Assembly: GCF_900292035.1 (NCBI RefSeq)
Contig: NZ_OMPO01000001.1
Location: forward strand, 441,192 to 505,191
Direction: 5' to 3'
DNA: 64,000 bases
DNA from: Blastococcus sp. Marseille-P5729
GTDB taxonomy: Bacteria; Actinomycetota; Actinomycetes; Mycobacteriales; Antricoccaceae
Both the position numbers and the translations under genes were made by a program. Numbering within the stretch: position 1 is the stretch's first letter; every line of letters starts with the position of its first letter. The notes under the pieces are model-generated. The model was not told the origin of the DNA. It did no database searches and was given only the letters and a program-made list of their open reading frames with translations. This document shows, in pieces, positions 26,632 to 35,686 of the stretch.

Positions 26632-28866
26632 TCAGCCCTTCAGCAGGTAATCGAGGGTGCGCTGCTGATCCAGGGATGACAGCAGGCTGCGCAGCATGGG
26701 GTGCTGCTCGAGCCGCGGGTCCTCCGCGATGATCCGGTCGCACAGCTCACGCGCGAGGATCAGCAGGTCGGCGTCGTCGCGCAGCGACAGCAGTCGCAGC
26801 TGCGACCGGGTGCCGGACTGCGCCACGCCCAGGATGTCACCCTCCCGCCGCAGCTCGAGGTCGCGATCGGCGATCTCGAACCCGTTGGAGGTCTCCTCCA
26901 GTACCCGCAGCCGCTCGAACGGCTTGGTGGACGACGGCATCGGGGTGACCAGCAGGCACAGCCCCTTCGCCGATCCACGACCGACCCGTCCACGTAGCTG
27001 ATGCAGGGTGGCCAGACCGAACAGGTCGGCATCGAGCACGACCATCGTGGTCGCGTTCGGGACGTCGACCCCTACCTCGATGACGGTCGTCGACACCAGG
27101 ACGTCGATCTGGCCGGCCCCGAAGCTACCCATGACGGCGTCCTTCTCCTCCGAGGTGAGCCGGCCGTGAAGAACGGCGAGTCGCAGTCCGGCCAGCGGTC
27201 CCTCCGACAGGCGACGCTCGACCTCGATCACCGAGGCCTTCACGCGCTGCTTCGCGCCGTCGTCCTCTGGCCCGGGCTCCTCACCGGTCTCGTCGTCCGC
27301 TGCGGTGTCGTCCAGGCCGATGCGCGGGCAGACCACGTACGCCTGGTGCCCGGCGGCGACCTCCTCGCGGATCCGCTCCCAGGCACGGTCGAGCCAGGCC
27401 GGCTTCTCCCCCGCCGGTATCGCCGTCGTGCTGATCGGGGACCGCCCCGGTGGGAGGTCGCTCATGACGATCGTCTCCAGGTCGCCGAAGGCGGTCATGG
27501 CGATGGTGCGAGGGATCGGGGTCGCGGTCATGACGAGAGTGTGCGGGGCGGTCCCGTCGCGGCCCTTGCGGCGCAACATGTCGCGCTGCTCGACCCCGAA
27601 GCGGTGCTGCTCGTCGATCACCACCAGCCCGAGGTCGGCAAAGGACACCTTGGACTCCAGGAGCGCGTGCGTGCCGATGACGATCGATGCCGCGCCGGAC
27701 GCGGTGTCCAGCATCGCCTGCTTGCGCTTGGCGGCAGGCATCCCGGAGGAGATCACGACGACCTTGACGGCCTCCGGGTGCGCGCCGAGCGTCCCGGGCT
27801 CGCCGAACGGCTCGAGCAGCGCCCCGATAGAGCGGGCGTGCTGGTGCGCGAGCACCTCGGTGGGCGCGAGCAGTGCACTCTGACCGCCCGAGGCGGCAAC
27901 CTGCAGCATGGCGCGAAGCGCTACCAGGGTCTTGCCCGACCCGACATCACCCTGCAGCAGCCGGTGCATCGGGTGCTCACGCGCGATCTCGGCTGCGATG
28001 ATCTCGCCGGCCTGTCGCTGGCCCTCGGTGAGCTCGTACGGCAGGGAGGAGTCGAGCTCAGCGAGCAAGCCGCCGTCGGTCTGCGGGCGGGCGATCGCCG
28101 GCAGCAGTGTGTTCTCGTACCGGTCCACGCTCAGCGCCAGCTGCATGGTCAGTGCCTCCTGCAGCTTCAGACGCCGGTCGGCGGCCTGCACCTGCCCGCG
28201 GTCCTTGGGGCGGTGCTTGGTACGGAACGCGGTGTCGAGGTCGACCATGCCCAGCCGGTCGAGCTCGTCCGCCGGAAGCGGGTCGACCAGCGGCGGCAGC
28301 AGGTCGAGGGTCAGCTCCACGCAACGGCGAATGGAGCCCGAGTCGAGCTTGGCGGTGGCCGGGTAGATCGGCATCAGACGGTCGGCGAAGTCAGCGATGC
28401 TGGTGAACGTCAGGCCCTTGTGCCTCGGGCCGTCGAGGCTCTCGGACCCGTCGACGAGCACCTCGGCGGACGGCTGGGTCAGCTGCCAGCGGCCCTTGAA
28501 AGTGCCGACGATGCCCGTGAACAGCGCGCGGGTTCCCTGCGTGAGCCGCTTGGCAATCCACTGCTGGTTCCAGAAGACCGCGTCGATGGTGCCCTGCTGC
28601 AGCCGTAGGGTGGCCACGCAGCGGCCCTTCCCGCGACGTCCGGACTTGTTGGGGATCCACGAGCACGAGACGACCTCGGCGAAGAAGGTGAGATGGTCGC
28701 CCTCAGTGAGCGTGGACTCCGAGCTCGCATCGCCGGTCTGCAGGTACTTGCGCGGGTAGTGGGTCAGCAGGTCCGCGACCGACAGCAGATCGAGCTCCGC
28801 TGCGAGCTTCTCCGCCGAGGCGCGGCCGAGGGCGTCGACCAGCGAGGAGTCGAAGGAGAGCGCCAC
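26632..28866 (-). CDS. recG: ATP-dependent DNA helicase RecG
   Basis: RecG remodels stalled forks and branched DNA. The 744-residue protein has the N-terminal OB-fold wedge domain, then SF2 helicase motifs: Walker A GDVGSGKT near 312, DEQH box VIDEQHRFG near 420, TATPIPRT, and motif VI QLRGRVGRG near 640. An acidic insert of about 20 residues rich in Asp and Glu sits between the helicase lobes. The start is GTG 28866, which overlaps the DAK2 gene's TAG stop by one base; the open frame upstream of it runs antisense-like through the DAK2 gene and is not coding. Confidence 0.95.
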   Translation of the reverse strand: MALSFDSSLVDALGRASAEKLAAELDLLSVADLLTHYPRKYLQTGDASSESTLTEGDHLTFFAEVVSCSWIPNKSGRRGKGRCVATLRLQQGTIDAVFWNQQWIAKRLTQGTRALFTGIVGTFKGRWQLTQPSAEVLVDGSESLDGPRHKGLTFTSIADFADRLMPIYPATAKLDSGSIRRCVELTLDLLPPLVDPLPADELDRLGMVDLDTAFRTKHRPKDRGQVQAADRRLKLQEALTMQLALSVDRYENTLLPAIARPQTDGGLLAELDSSLPYELTEGQRQAGEIIAAEIAREHPMHRLLQGDVGSGKTLVALRAMLQVAASGGQSALLAPTEVLAHQHARSIGALLEPFGEPGTLGAHPEAVKVVVISSGMPAAKRKQAMLDTASGAASIVIGTHALLESKVSFADLGLVVIDEQHRFGVEQRDMLRRKGRDGTAPHTLVMTATPIPRTIAMTAFGDLETIVMSDLPPGRSPISTTAIPAGEKPAWLDRAWERIREEVAAGHQAYVVCPRIGLDDTAADDETGEEPGPEDDGAKQRVKASVIEVERRLSEGPLAGLRLAVLHGRLTSEEKDAVMGSFGAGQIDVLVSTTVIEVGVDVPNATTMVVLDADLFGLATLHQLRGRVGRGSAKGLCLLVTPMPSSTKPFERLRVLEETSNGFEIADRDLELRREGDILGVAQSGTRSQLRLLSLRDDADLLILARELCDRIIAEDPRLEQHPMLRSLLSSLDQQRTLDYLLKG

Positions 28867-30539
28867 TACTCGACGCCCAGCAGCACGGGATGGTCCAGGT
28901 GACCGCCGGCGAGGACGGCGACCTCGACCTCCGGGTGACGCGCGCTCAGATCGCTGGCGAGGTCCTCGGCCAGCCCGTCCGGTGCGCGCCGCCCGATGAC
29001 GAGCGTGACCAGCTCGCCACCGGTCGCCAGCAGCATGTCGAGCAGCGTCATCGTCACCTCCAGGATGGAGGGCCCGATGGTGATGACGTCCGCCTCGACC
29101 AGCCCGAGCACGTCCCCGGGCTGGCACGTACCCGCCATCGTCAGCGCCTCGCGTACGGCGACGGTGACCTCGGCATAGCGGGTGCCGGCGGCGGCGTCCG
29201 CCATAGCCATCACGTCGTCGCCGAAATAGCGCTCCGGCTCGTGCACCGCGATCGCGGCCAGCCCTTGCACCAGCGACTTGGTGGGGACGACGGCGACCTC
29301 GATCCCGGCCTCGCGGGCCTCGCCCGCCGCCGCGTCGGCGACCGCCGAGGTGTCGCGGTCGTTGGGCAGCACCACGACCATCGGGGCGCCGGTGCGCTCG
29401 ATAGCCTGCAGCACCTCTGCGGTGGACGGACGGCGGCTGCTGCCGCTGTCCACGACCACGGCGCCCTCGGCCTCGAACACCTCCCGCAACGCGTCGCCGG
29501 GCGCGATCGCGACGATACCCACAGACCCCCCGGCGGGGGCCCGTACTGGCTGGCCGGCGAACCTCGTGACCTCGATGTCGCGCAGCCGGCCGGCCTCGAC
29601 GCCCCGCTCGATCGCCGCGCCGATGTCGTTGACGTGCACATGCACCTTGTAGAGGACTCGCGCCTCTGCGTCCGAGTCGTCGTCGGCGGTGGCTACCACG
29701 ACGCTGTCGCCGAGCTCGCGCAGCTGCTCGGTCAACCGCTCGGCGTCCTGCCGCCGGGTCTCCAGCAGGTACACCACCTCGTACTCGTAGTCCTCCGAGG
29801 AATGCGGCCACTCGTCGGGTTCATCCTCAAGCGGTGTCCTCCGAGCCCAGTCGGCACCCCCGGCGGGCGTGCCGCCGGTCGCGGCGGCCAGCGCGTCGAA
29901 GATGATCGACAGGCCGCGGCCGCCGGCATCCACCACGCCGGCCACCCGCAGCGCCTTGAGCTGCTCGGGGGTACGACGTACCGCCTCCGCGGCAGCCTGG
30001 GCCGCGGCCGTGCTCACGGCCGCGACGCCCTCCATGGTCTGGGCGACCTGCTGGGCGGTGGCCAGGGCGGCATCGGCGGCGCGGTCGGCGACCGTGAGGA
30101 TCGTGCCCTCGGCGGGGTCGGCCACGCCGGCGCGGGCCCGCTCGGCGCCTCGTCGGATCGACTTCGCCAGCAGCCCGGGGGCGTCGGTCACCGCCTGCCC
30201 GTCCACGAGGGCGCCGAGCACCTCGGCCATGCCGCGGATGAACTGGCTGAGGATCACCCCGGAGTTCCCTCGCGCCCCCAGCAACGCGCCGCGGGCGATG
30301 ACGGCCGCCGCGGCCGCGAGGGCAGCCGGTCGCTCTCTGCGCAGGGCGTCGGTCATCGCCCGCAGGGTGAGCAGCATGTTCGTGCCGGTGTCGCCGTCGG
30401 GTACGGGATAGACGTTCAGGTCGTCGATCTCGTCGCGATGTGCGCCCAATGCCTGCACCGCGGCCACGCACCACCGGCGTACGGTGGCGGCGTCGATACG
30501 GACGCCCTCGGCCTCAGGAGCCGGCGGCGGCGGGGGCAT
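28866..30539 (-). CDS. DAK2-domain fatty acid kinase-like protein (FakA family)
   Basis: The 557-residue protein has an N-terminal DAK2 (DhaL) kinase domain with PVPDGDTGTNM and GARGNSGVILSQ, which coordinate Mg-ATP, and a C-terminal FakA-like region containing a middle domain and a DegV-associated part. In Gram-positive bacteria FakA phosphorylates fatty acids held by FakB proteins; no FakB is visible here. The start is ATG 30539, about 10 bases after AGGAAGGAAGG; an ATG 15 codons earlier is less likely. This gene precedes recG in mycobacteria as well. Confidence 0.88.
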   Translation of the reverse strand: MPPPPPAPEAEGVRIDAATVRRWCVAAVQALGAHRDEIDDLNVYPVPDGDTGTNMLLTLRAMTDALRRERPAALAAAAAVIARGALLGARGNSGVILSQFIRGMAEVLGALVDGQAVTDAPGLLAKSIRRGAERARAGVADPAEGTILTVADRAADAALATAQQVAQTMEGVAAVSTAAAQAAAEAVRRTPEQLKALRVAGVVDAGGRGLSIIFDALAAATGGTPAGGADWARRTPLEDEPDEWPHSSEDYEYEVVYLLETRRQDAERLTEQLRELGDSVVVATADDDSDAEARVLYKVHVHVNDIGAAIERGVEAGRLRDIEVTRFAGQPVRAPAGGSVGIVAIAPGDALREVFEAEGAVVVDSGSSRRPSTAEVLQAIERTGAPMVVVLPNDRDTSAVADAAAGEAREAGIEVAVVPTKSLVQGLAAIAVHEPERYFGDDVMAMADAAAGTRYAEVTVAVREALTMAGTCQPGDVLGLVEADVITIGPSILEVTMTLLDMLLATGGELVTLVIGRRAPDGLAEDLASDLSARHPEVEVAVLAGGHLDHPVLLGVE

Positions 30540-30632
30540 CGCGCGACCTTCCTTCCTGGGTCGACTCGGACGGCGGTGCACCATAGCGTAGGCGATCGTC
30601 GGCCGGTGTGGCGCACCCGACGCGGCGCCGGC

Positions 30633-30661
30633 TTTACGGACCGCATGGCCCGGGTTAGGAT
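30633..30661 (+). promoter_or_regulatory. Promoter for rpmB
   Basis: TTTACG (30633-30638) and TAGGAT (30656-30661) are spaced 17 bases apart and match the -35 and -10 boxes of a primary sigma factor (four of six positions at -35). Transcription would start near 30668, giving a leader of about 42 bases with AGGAG before rpmB. Confidence 0.55.
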
Positions 30662-30709
30662 TGACCGGTTGTCATCTGCAGTTTCTTACCTCGATTCCCA
30701 GGAGTTCCC

Positions 30710-30901
30710 GTGGCCAGCGTTTGCGACGTCTGTGGCAAGAAGCCGTCCTTCGGCAAGTCGGTGTCCCACTCCCACCGCCGTACGAGCCGCCGCTGGAACC
30801 CGAACGTCCAGCGTGTGCACGCCGTCCTCGCCGGTGGCACCCACAAGACCCTGAATGCATGCACTACCTGCATCAAGACCGGCAAGGTCGTCAAGGGCTA
30901 A
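30710..30901 (+). CDS. rpmB: 50S ribosomal protein L28
   Basis: A 63-residue L28 with [11 protein letters not shown] at the N-terminus and a second CxxC (CTTC) near 50-53, so it is a zinc-binding form. The start is GTG 30710, 5 bases after AGGAG. It is monocistronic: its own promoter lies upstream and a strong terminator lies 13 bases downstream. It is divergent from the DAK2-recG operon. Confidence 0.96.
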   Translation: MASVCDVCGKKPSFGKSVSHSHRRTSRRWNPNVQRVHAVLAGGTHKTLNACTTCIKTGKVVKG

Positions 30902-30914
30902 CTAGATCCAAGGC

Positions 30915-30947
30915 GAAGGGGCGAGACCGTTCTGGTCTCGCCCCTTC
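30915..30947. terminator. Strong terminator after rpmB
   Basis: GAAGGGGCGAGACC (30915-30928) pairs perfectly with GGTCTCGCCCCTTC (30934-30947), a 14-bp stem with a 5-base loop, followed by TGCGTTCTG. It lies between convergent rpmB and the kinase-like gene and can serve both. Confidence 0.85.
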
Positions 30948-30970
30948 TGCGTTCTGCTGCGTTCTGTCGC

Positions 30971-31600
30971 TCAGCGGGACCGGTCGCGGGCGCGGGCTGC
31001 GGTGGTGATGAGCTCGGCCGTCGCCTCCTCGCCGAAGCGGGCCTCGCTCAGCACGAGATCGTACAGCGAGTCGTCGGTCAGGTCGGTGCGGTAGAGAGTG
31101 CGCCCGTACGCCGCTCGCGCCTTGTCGATGGTCTCCACGACCTCCCGCGCGTCCTTCTCGGAGATCTTCTTGGCGGCGGCGAACGCGGCGATGCGCTGTT
31201 CTCTCGGCCCGGTGAGCCGTACGTGCAGCGCCCCGGGGATCTCGCGCAGCACCAGCACCCCTGCCCGGCCCACGAAGACCCCGCCCGAGCTGCGCGCGGT
31301 CTCGAGCATGATCTTCTCGGTCTTCTCCTTGTAGGTCGCGTGATCGGCGCCCATGCTGTGCGCCATGACCTCCGTGCCGGTGATGTCAGGAATCACCGCC
31401 ATCGCGCTGATGATCCGCCAGATGCCGGTTGCGGCCTTGCCGTCCTGCGCCATCACCGTCTCGATGGGCAGGCCCAGGTCGCGAGCGATCGCGCGGGGAA
31501 TGGCCCGATCGACGAACGGGATACCAAACGTGCGCGCGACGGTCGCGCCGATGTGCGAGCCGCGGAGCCCGAACGCGCTGGCGATGGTGATCACGGTCAT
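30971..31600 (-). CDS. Cytidylate kinase-like family protein
   Basis: The 209-residue protein matches the cytidylate kinase-like family (PF13189), P-loop proteins of uncertain substrate. It opens MTVITIASAFGLRGSHIG, where the P-loop is degenerate (no classical GxxGxGK), then has a lid-like Arg/Lys-rich helix near 130-170. The start chosen is ATG 31600; the frame stays open upstream without support. It ends close to the thiL gene's strand-mate unit and may be co-transcribed with thiL (33-base gap). Confidence 0.75.
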   Translation of the reverse strand: MTVITIASAFGLRGSHIGATVARTFGIPFVDRAIPRAIARDLGLPIETVMAQDGKAATGIWRIISAMAVIPDITGTEVMAHSMGADHATYKEKTEKIMLETARSSGGVFVGRAGVLVLREIPGALHVRLTGPREQRIAAFAAAKKISEKDAREVVETIDKARAAYGRTLYRTDLTDDSLYDLVLSEARFGEEATAELITTAARARDRSR

Positions 31601-31632
31601 CCCTGCATGATCCCACCTCGGCGGCGGACGCA

Positions 31633-32601
31633 CTACGTCCGGTTGAAATGCGTCCATCCGGCCGCCTGCGGTGGCGACCCGGCGATGGTCACCGCGGGCT
31701 CGCTCGACGACCGCACGGTCCCGACTACTGACCATCCGGGCGGGACGGCGTCCGGGGCGAAGGTGGCAGCGAGGGCGTGGTCGTCACCGCCCGCGCTCAC
31801 CCAGTGCAGCGGGTCGGCGCCGAGCGCGGAGGCGATCTCGGCCATGCGCGGCGGGATGTCGAAGGCGGCCGGATCGAGGTCGATGTGCACGCCGCTGGCG
31901 GTCGCGATGTGTCCCAGGTCCGCGACGAGCCCGTCGCTGACGTCGCACATGGCGCTCGCTCCGGATCGCGCGGCCCTCGGGCCCTCGGCGTACGGCGGCG
32001 CGGGACGCCGGTGCGCGTCGATGAACTGCTTCCCGGCGCGGAACCCGCGCGAGAGGATGGCCAGCCCCGCCGCGGCGTGGCCAAGCGTTCCGCAGACGGC
32101 GACGACGTCCCCGTCTCTGGCGCCGTCCCGCCGGACCGGAGCGGCCCCGTCGAGATCGCCGAGCGCGGTCACCGACACGAAGATGAGATCGCTACGGGAC
32201 ATGTCGCCCCCGACCAGACTGGCCCCGGCGGTCGCACACTCGTCGCGCACTCCCCTGCTGAAACCGTCGAGCCAGCCGACCTGGGTGTCAGCCGGGCAGG
32301 CGAGCCCGACGACGACCGCCGTGGGGCTGGCACCCATGGCGGCGACGTCGGCAACGGCGGCCGCGATCACGCGGTGCCCGATGTCCTCGGCGCTGGACCA
32401 GTCGCGCCGGAAATGCCGGTCCTCGACGTACACGTCGGTGCTGATGACCACTCGCCCGTCGGGCGCGGCGACGACCGCTGAGTCGTCCCCGGGCCCGAGC
32501 AGCACGCCGGGGCCGGAGGTCTGGTCTGCGGCGAGCCGCACGATCCGGTCGATCGAGGGGAACTCACCCTGCTCGCCCACTGTTCCAGAGTCGTTGTGCA
32601 C
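31633..32601 (-). CDS. thiL: Thiamine-monophosphate kinase
   Basis: ThiL phosphorylates thiamine monophosphate to thiamine diphosphate. The 322-residue protein shows the family pattern: LGPGDDSAVV near residues 36-45, VADVAAMGA near 88, a glycine-rich VGGDMSRSD near 129, and DVSDGL near 221. The start is GTG 32601 (VHNDSG). It is divergent from the DUF3515 gene with 38 bases between, so promoters must overlap. The TPP made supports the two TPP enzymes at 47137 and 53909. Confidence 0.92.
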   Translation of the reverse strand: MHNDSGTVGEQGEFPSIDRIVRLAADQTSGPGVLLGPGDDSAVVAAPDGRVVISTDVYVEDRHFRRDWSSAEDIGHRVIAAAVADVAAMGASPTAVVVGLACPADTQVGWLDGFSRGVRDECATAGASLVGGDMSRSDLIFVSVTALGDLDGAAPVRRDGARDGDVVAVCGTLGHAAAGLAILSRGFRAGKQFIDAHRRPAPPYAEGPRAARSGASAMCDVSDGLVADLGHIATASGVHIDLDPAAFDIPPRMAEIASALGADPLHWVSAGGDDHALAATFAPDAVPPGWSVVGTVRSSSEPAVTIAGSPPQAAGWTHFNRT

Positions 32602-32627
32602 CCGGCGACCGTACCAATGCCCCGCCC

Positions 32628-32633
32628 TAGAAT
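32628..32633 (+). promoter_or_regulatory. -10 element for leaderless DUF3515 gene
   Basis: TAGAAT at 32628-32633 leaves 6 bases before GTG 32640. There is no ribosome site, so transcription probably begins at the GTG. This supports GTG 32640 over the internal ATG 32646. Confidence 0.45.
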
Positions 32634-32639
32634 GGGCGG

Positions 32640-33164
32640 GTGCCAATGTCGCCCGCCCGCAAGGCAACCTTCATCGCCCTCCCCGCCGCCCTGCTCGCCG
32701 GGCTGGTGACGGCGTGGCTGATCTCCAGCAATCTCGGCGACGCGGGTGAGACCGGTCCGCTCGAGAAGGTGAGCGTGCAGGAGGCCGACGGCACCGAAGA
32801 CGTCTGCGCGAACGTCGTGATCGGCCTGCCGGACGAGCTCGACGGGCGGCAGAAGCGGGCAGTCACCGGGCATCCGGGCTCACTCGCGTGGGGCGACCCG
32901 CCGATCACGCTGGTGTGCGGCGTGCCGAAGCCCGACGACATCGAGACCGCCACGAACCTCACCGCGGTCAACGGCGTGACCTGGATGGTGGAGCAGGACA
33001 CCGACACCTCGGACTATGGCCTGCCGGGCAGCAATGTGGTGTGGACGGCGGTCGACCGGGAGGTCTACGTCTCGGTCGCTGTGCCGTCCGACGCCTCCGG
33101 CAGCGCCATCATCTCCCCCATCTCGAAGGTGCTCGGCGAGCGCCTGAAGGGCACCGGCGCCTAG
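32640..33164 (+). CDS. DUF3515 family membrane-anchored protein
   Basis: The 174-residue protein matches DUF3515, an actinobacterial family of unknown function. It has one N-terminal hydrophobic segment (about 9-28) and an extracytoplasmic domain with two cysteines (near 56 and 93) and the conserved WxVEQ/D pattern. It is always found next to thiL and gpsA-type genes in this phylum. Its TAG stop is shared with the convergent gpsA stop through a CTAG palindrome (33161-33164). Confidence 0.8.
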   Translation: MPMSPARKATFIALPAALLAGLVTAWLISSNLGDAGETGPLEKVSVQEADGTEDVCANVVIGLPDELDGRQKRAVTGHPGSLAWGDPPITLVCGVPKPDDIETATNLTAVNGVTWMVEQDTDTSDYGLPGSNVVWTAVDREVYVSVAVPSDASGSAIISPISKVLGERLKGTGA

Positions 33165-34165
33165 ATCCCCTCCGGCTTGGGTGCCCGCCCCATCAGCACT
33201 GGAACGACATCGCGGGCGTCCCGCCCCGCATGACAGATCATCACGATGGCTTCAGTGATCGGCATCTCGACCTCGTTGGCGCGCGCCAGGTCGAGCACGG
33301 ACCGGCAGGACTTCACGCCCTCGGCGACCTGTCGGGTGTGGCTGGCCGCCTCCTCCAGGGTCTCGCCGCGGCCCAGCCGTTCGCCGAAGGTGCGGTTGCG
33401 GGACAGCGGGGACGAGCAGGTGGCCGCGAGGTCACCGATTCCGGCCAGACCGGAGAAGGTGGTCACCGAGGCGCCGAGCTTCAGGCCCAGCCGTGCCGTC
33501 TCGGCCAGCCCCCGGGTCATCAAGGTCGCCTTGGTGTTGTCACCGAATCCCATCCCCTCGGCCATGCCGCAGGCGAGGGCGATGACGTTCTTGACCGCGC
33601 CGCCCAGCTCGCAGCCCACGACGTCCGTGCTGGTGTAGGGCCGGAAGTACATGGTCTGGCAGATCCTCTGCACCTCGACCGCGCGGTCGTGATCCTCGCA
33701 GGCGATCACGGTGGCTGCCGGCTGTCCCTCCGCGACCTCCCGGGCGAGATTCGGCCCGCTGAGCACAGCGACCCGATCGCTGGTCACCTCGGCAGTCTCG
33801 GCCACGACCTGCGACATCCGCAGCATGGTGCCGAGCTCGATCCCCTTCATGAGGCTCATCAACGTCGCGTCGGGTCCGATGTACGCACGCCACTGCTGGA
33901 GGTTCTCGCGCAGCGACTGCGACGGGACGGCCAGCACCACCAGATCCGCGCCGTCCAGGGCGTACCGCGGGTCGTCCGTCGCCTCGATCCCGTCCGGGAG
34001 GGTGATCTCGGGGAGATAGTCCGGGTTGGCGCGACTGCCCTGGATCGCCTCGACCAGCTCCGAGCGCCGGGCCCACAGCCGCACCGGCAGCCCGGCGTCC
34101 GCCAGGACCTTGGCGAACGCCGTTCCCCACGAGCCGGCGCCCATCACGGCGGCTCTGGTGATCAC
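33161..34165 (-). CDS. gpsA: NAD(P)-dependent glycerol-3-phosphate dehydrogenase
   Basis: GpsA makes sn-glycerol 3-phosphate for phospholipids. The 334-residue protein has the Rossmann motif [10 protein letters not shown] near residues 9-18, the conserved [10 protein letters not shown] near 139, and the catalytic Lys in [13 protein letters not shown] near 190-202. The start is GTG 34165, overlapping the stop of the upstream plsC gene (GTGA), so acyltransferase and G3P synthesis are coupled. Confidence 0.96.
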   Translation of the reverse strand: MITRAAVMGAGSWGTAFAKVLADAGLPVRLWARRSELVEAIQGSRANPDYLPEITLPDGIEATDDPRYALDGADLVVLAVPSQSLRENLQQWRAYIGPDATLMSLMKGIELGTMLRMSQVVAETAEVTSDRVAVLSGPNLAREVAEGQPAATVIACEDHDRAVEVQRICQTMYFRPYTSTDVVGCELGGAVKNVIALACGMAEGMGFGDNTKATLMTRGLAETARLGLKLGASVTTFSGLAGIGDLAATCSSPLSRNRTFGERLGRGETLEEAASHTRQVAEGVKSCRSVLDLARANEVEMPITEAIVMICHAGRDARDVVPVLMGRAPKPEGI

Positions 34166-34944
34166 CTCGCGCCCTTCTCGTCACCGGGCCTGCCGGCCCG
34201 TTTCGGGGTCACGAAGCGGTAGAGCTCGGCCGGTGCGGGCTTGCCGCGCATCCGGCCCACCTCGTCGGCGAGGGCGCGCATCATCTCGTCGGTAAGCCGG
34301 CGGGCAGCCTGGTTATCGGTTCGCCCGTGGTACTTCGAGATGTCCATCGGCGGCAGGGCGCGAATGTGGGTCTGCTTGCGGGGAAACAGCCGCAGCTTCT
34401 TGGTGTGGTAGTCGAACGAGCGGTGGGCACCCCACTGCGCGACCGGGATCACGGGCGCCTCGGGCACGGCGAGCGCGATCCGCGCTACGCCGGTCTTGGC
34501 TTGCATGGGCCAGAAGTCGGGATCGCGTGTCACGGTGCCCTCGGGGTAGACGGCGACGACCTGCCCGTCACGGAGCGCGGCGATCGCCGCGTCCAGGGAC
34601 GCCTGTGCGGCCGAGGAGCCGCGGCTGACCGAGATCTGCCGCGACTTCGTGAACAGCTTGCCGACCAGTGGCACATTGAAGACGCTGTCCTTGATCAGGA
34701 ACAGCGGCAGGCGGCCCGCGGTCCACACGAAGGACGCGGTCGCGAGCGGGTCCAGCACCGAGATGTGGTTCAGGACGACGAGCGCCGGCCCGGTGACGGG
34801 AATGTGGTCCTGGCCCTCGAACTTCTCCTTGAAGACAGTGCGCGAGAGACCGCGCACCGCCGGCACCATGAACTGCAGCGCCGGTCCCAGCTTGCCGGCG
34901 GTCTTACGGCCGCGCCTGACCGCTGCGTCGGGGTTCTCGCTCAC
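34162..34944 (-). CDS. 1-acyl-sn-glycerol-3-phosphate acyltransferase (second PlsC)
   Basis: The 260-residue enzyme has the HX4D motif as NHISVLD near residues 59-65 and YPEGTVTRD near 133. It is longer and more diverged than the copy at 5517, with about 40% of its residues at most in common by eye. Its coupling to gpsA places it in phosphatidic acid synthesis. The start is ATG 34944; the cofC gene diverges 79 bases away. Confidence 0.88.
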   Translation of the reverse strand: MSENPDAAVRRGRKTAGKLGPALQFMVPAVRGLSRTVFKEKFEGQDHIPVTGPALVVLNHISVLDPLATASFVWTAGRLPLFLIKDSVFNVPLVGKLFTKSRQISVSRGSSAAQASLDAAIAALRDGQVVAVYPEGTVTRDPDFWPMQAKTGVARIALAVPEAPVIPVAQWGAHRSFDYHTKKLRLFPRKQTHIRALPPMDISKYHGRTDNQAARRLTDEMMRALADEVGRMRGKPAPAELYRFVTPKRAGRPGDEKGAR

Positions 34945-35023
34945 GCGTCGTCCTTTCGTCCACGCGGGGCTGCCCGACTGCCCGCGCTGTCTGTCACCTT
35001 AGCCAGTTGAGACACTGGATCCG

Positions 35024-35686
35024 ATGACAACTCCCGACCAGCCTCGTTGGCAGGTCATCCTGCCGGTCAAACGCGCCGCGGCATCCAAGACCCGCCTCGC
35101 GGGCCTGGACCGCGCCCGGCTCGCGGTCGCCTTCGCCAGCGACACGCTGCGCGCGGTAGTCGCCTGTCCCCTCGTGGCAGGGACGGTGGTGGTGACCGAG
35201 GACGAGCAGGTGCGCGAGATCGCCCTGGGCAGCGGCGCCCACGTGATCGAGGAGCAGCATGACGGCGCGCCGCGCGGATTCGCGCGGCTCAACGCCGCCA
35301 TCGTGCTTGGGATCGAACGCGCCGGACTGGCTGCTGAACCGGTCGCCGCCCTCACCGCGGACCTGCCCGCGCTCCGGCCCGACGAGCTCGCCCGCACGCT
35401 CCTGCAGGCTGGCCAGCACCGCCGGTCCTTCGTACCTGACCACGCCGGTACGGGCACCGCGTTCGTGGCCGCCCTCCGTGGAGCCGACCTCGCGCCGTCC
35501 TTCGGTGTTGACTCGGCGGCCACTCACCAGCGCTCGGGCGCGGTCCGGCTCGAGCTCGACGAGCCGGGGCTGCGGCAGGACGTCGACCTTCCGGCCGACC
35601 TGGGCTCGGCGCAGCTCCTGGGCTGCGGCCCGGCAACCACCCGACTGCTGCGCGCGGCACTCGGGTGCGCGACGATGGACCGATGA
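35024..35686 (+). CDS. cofC: 2-phospho-L-lactate / phosphoenolpyruvate guanylyltransferase
   Basis: CofC (FbiD in actinobacteria) activates phosphoenolpyruvate or phospholactate with GTP at the start of coenzyme F420 side-chain assembly. The 220-residue protein has the nucleotidyltransferase pattern [15 protein letters not shown] near residues 10-24, TADLPAL near 109 and DHAGTGTAF near 138-146. It implies that this organism makes F420. Its TGA overlaps the ppk1 ATG (ATGA), as in mycobacteria, where the two genes are also adjacent. Confidence 0.9.
   Translation: MTTPDQPRWQVILPVKRAAASKTRLAGLDRARLAVAFASDTLRAVVACPLVAGTVVVTEDEQVREIALGSGAHVIEEQHDGAPRGFARLNAAIVLGIERAGLAAEPVAALTADLPALRPDELARTLLQAGQHRRSFVPDHAGTGTAFVAALRGADLAPSFGVDSAATHQRSGAVRLELDEPGLRQDVDLPADLGSAQLLGCGPATTRLLRAALGCATMDR

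Noticed and set aside
28870-29811. Long open frame running upstream of recG on the minus strand
   Set aside because: It reads through the DAK2 gene in another frame, is Arg/Gly-rich and lacks conserved motifs; the true recG start is GTG 28866.
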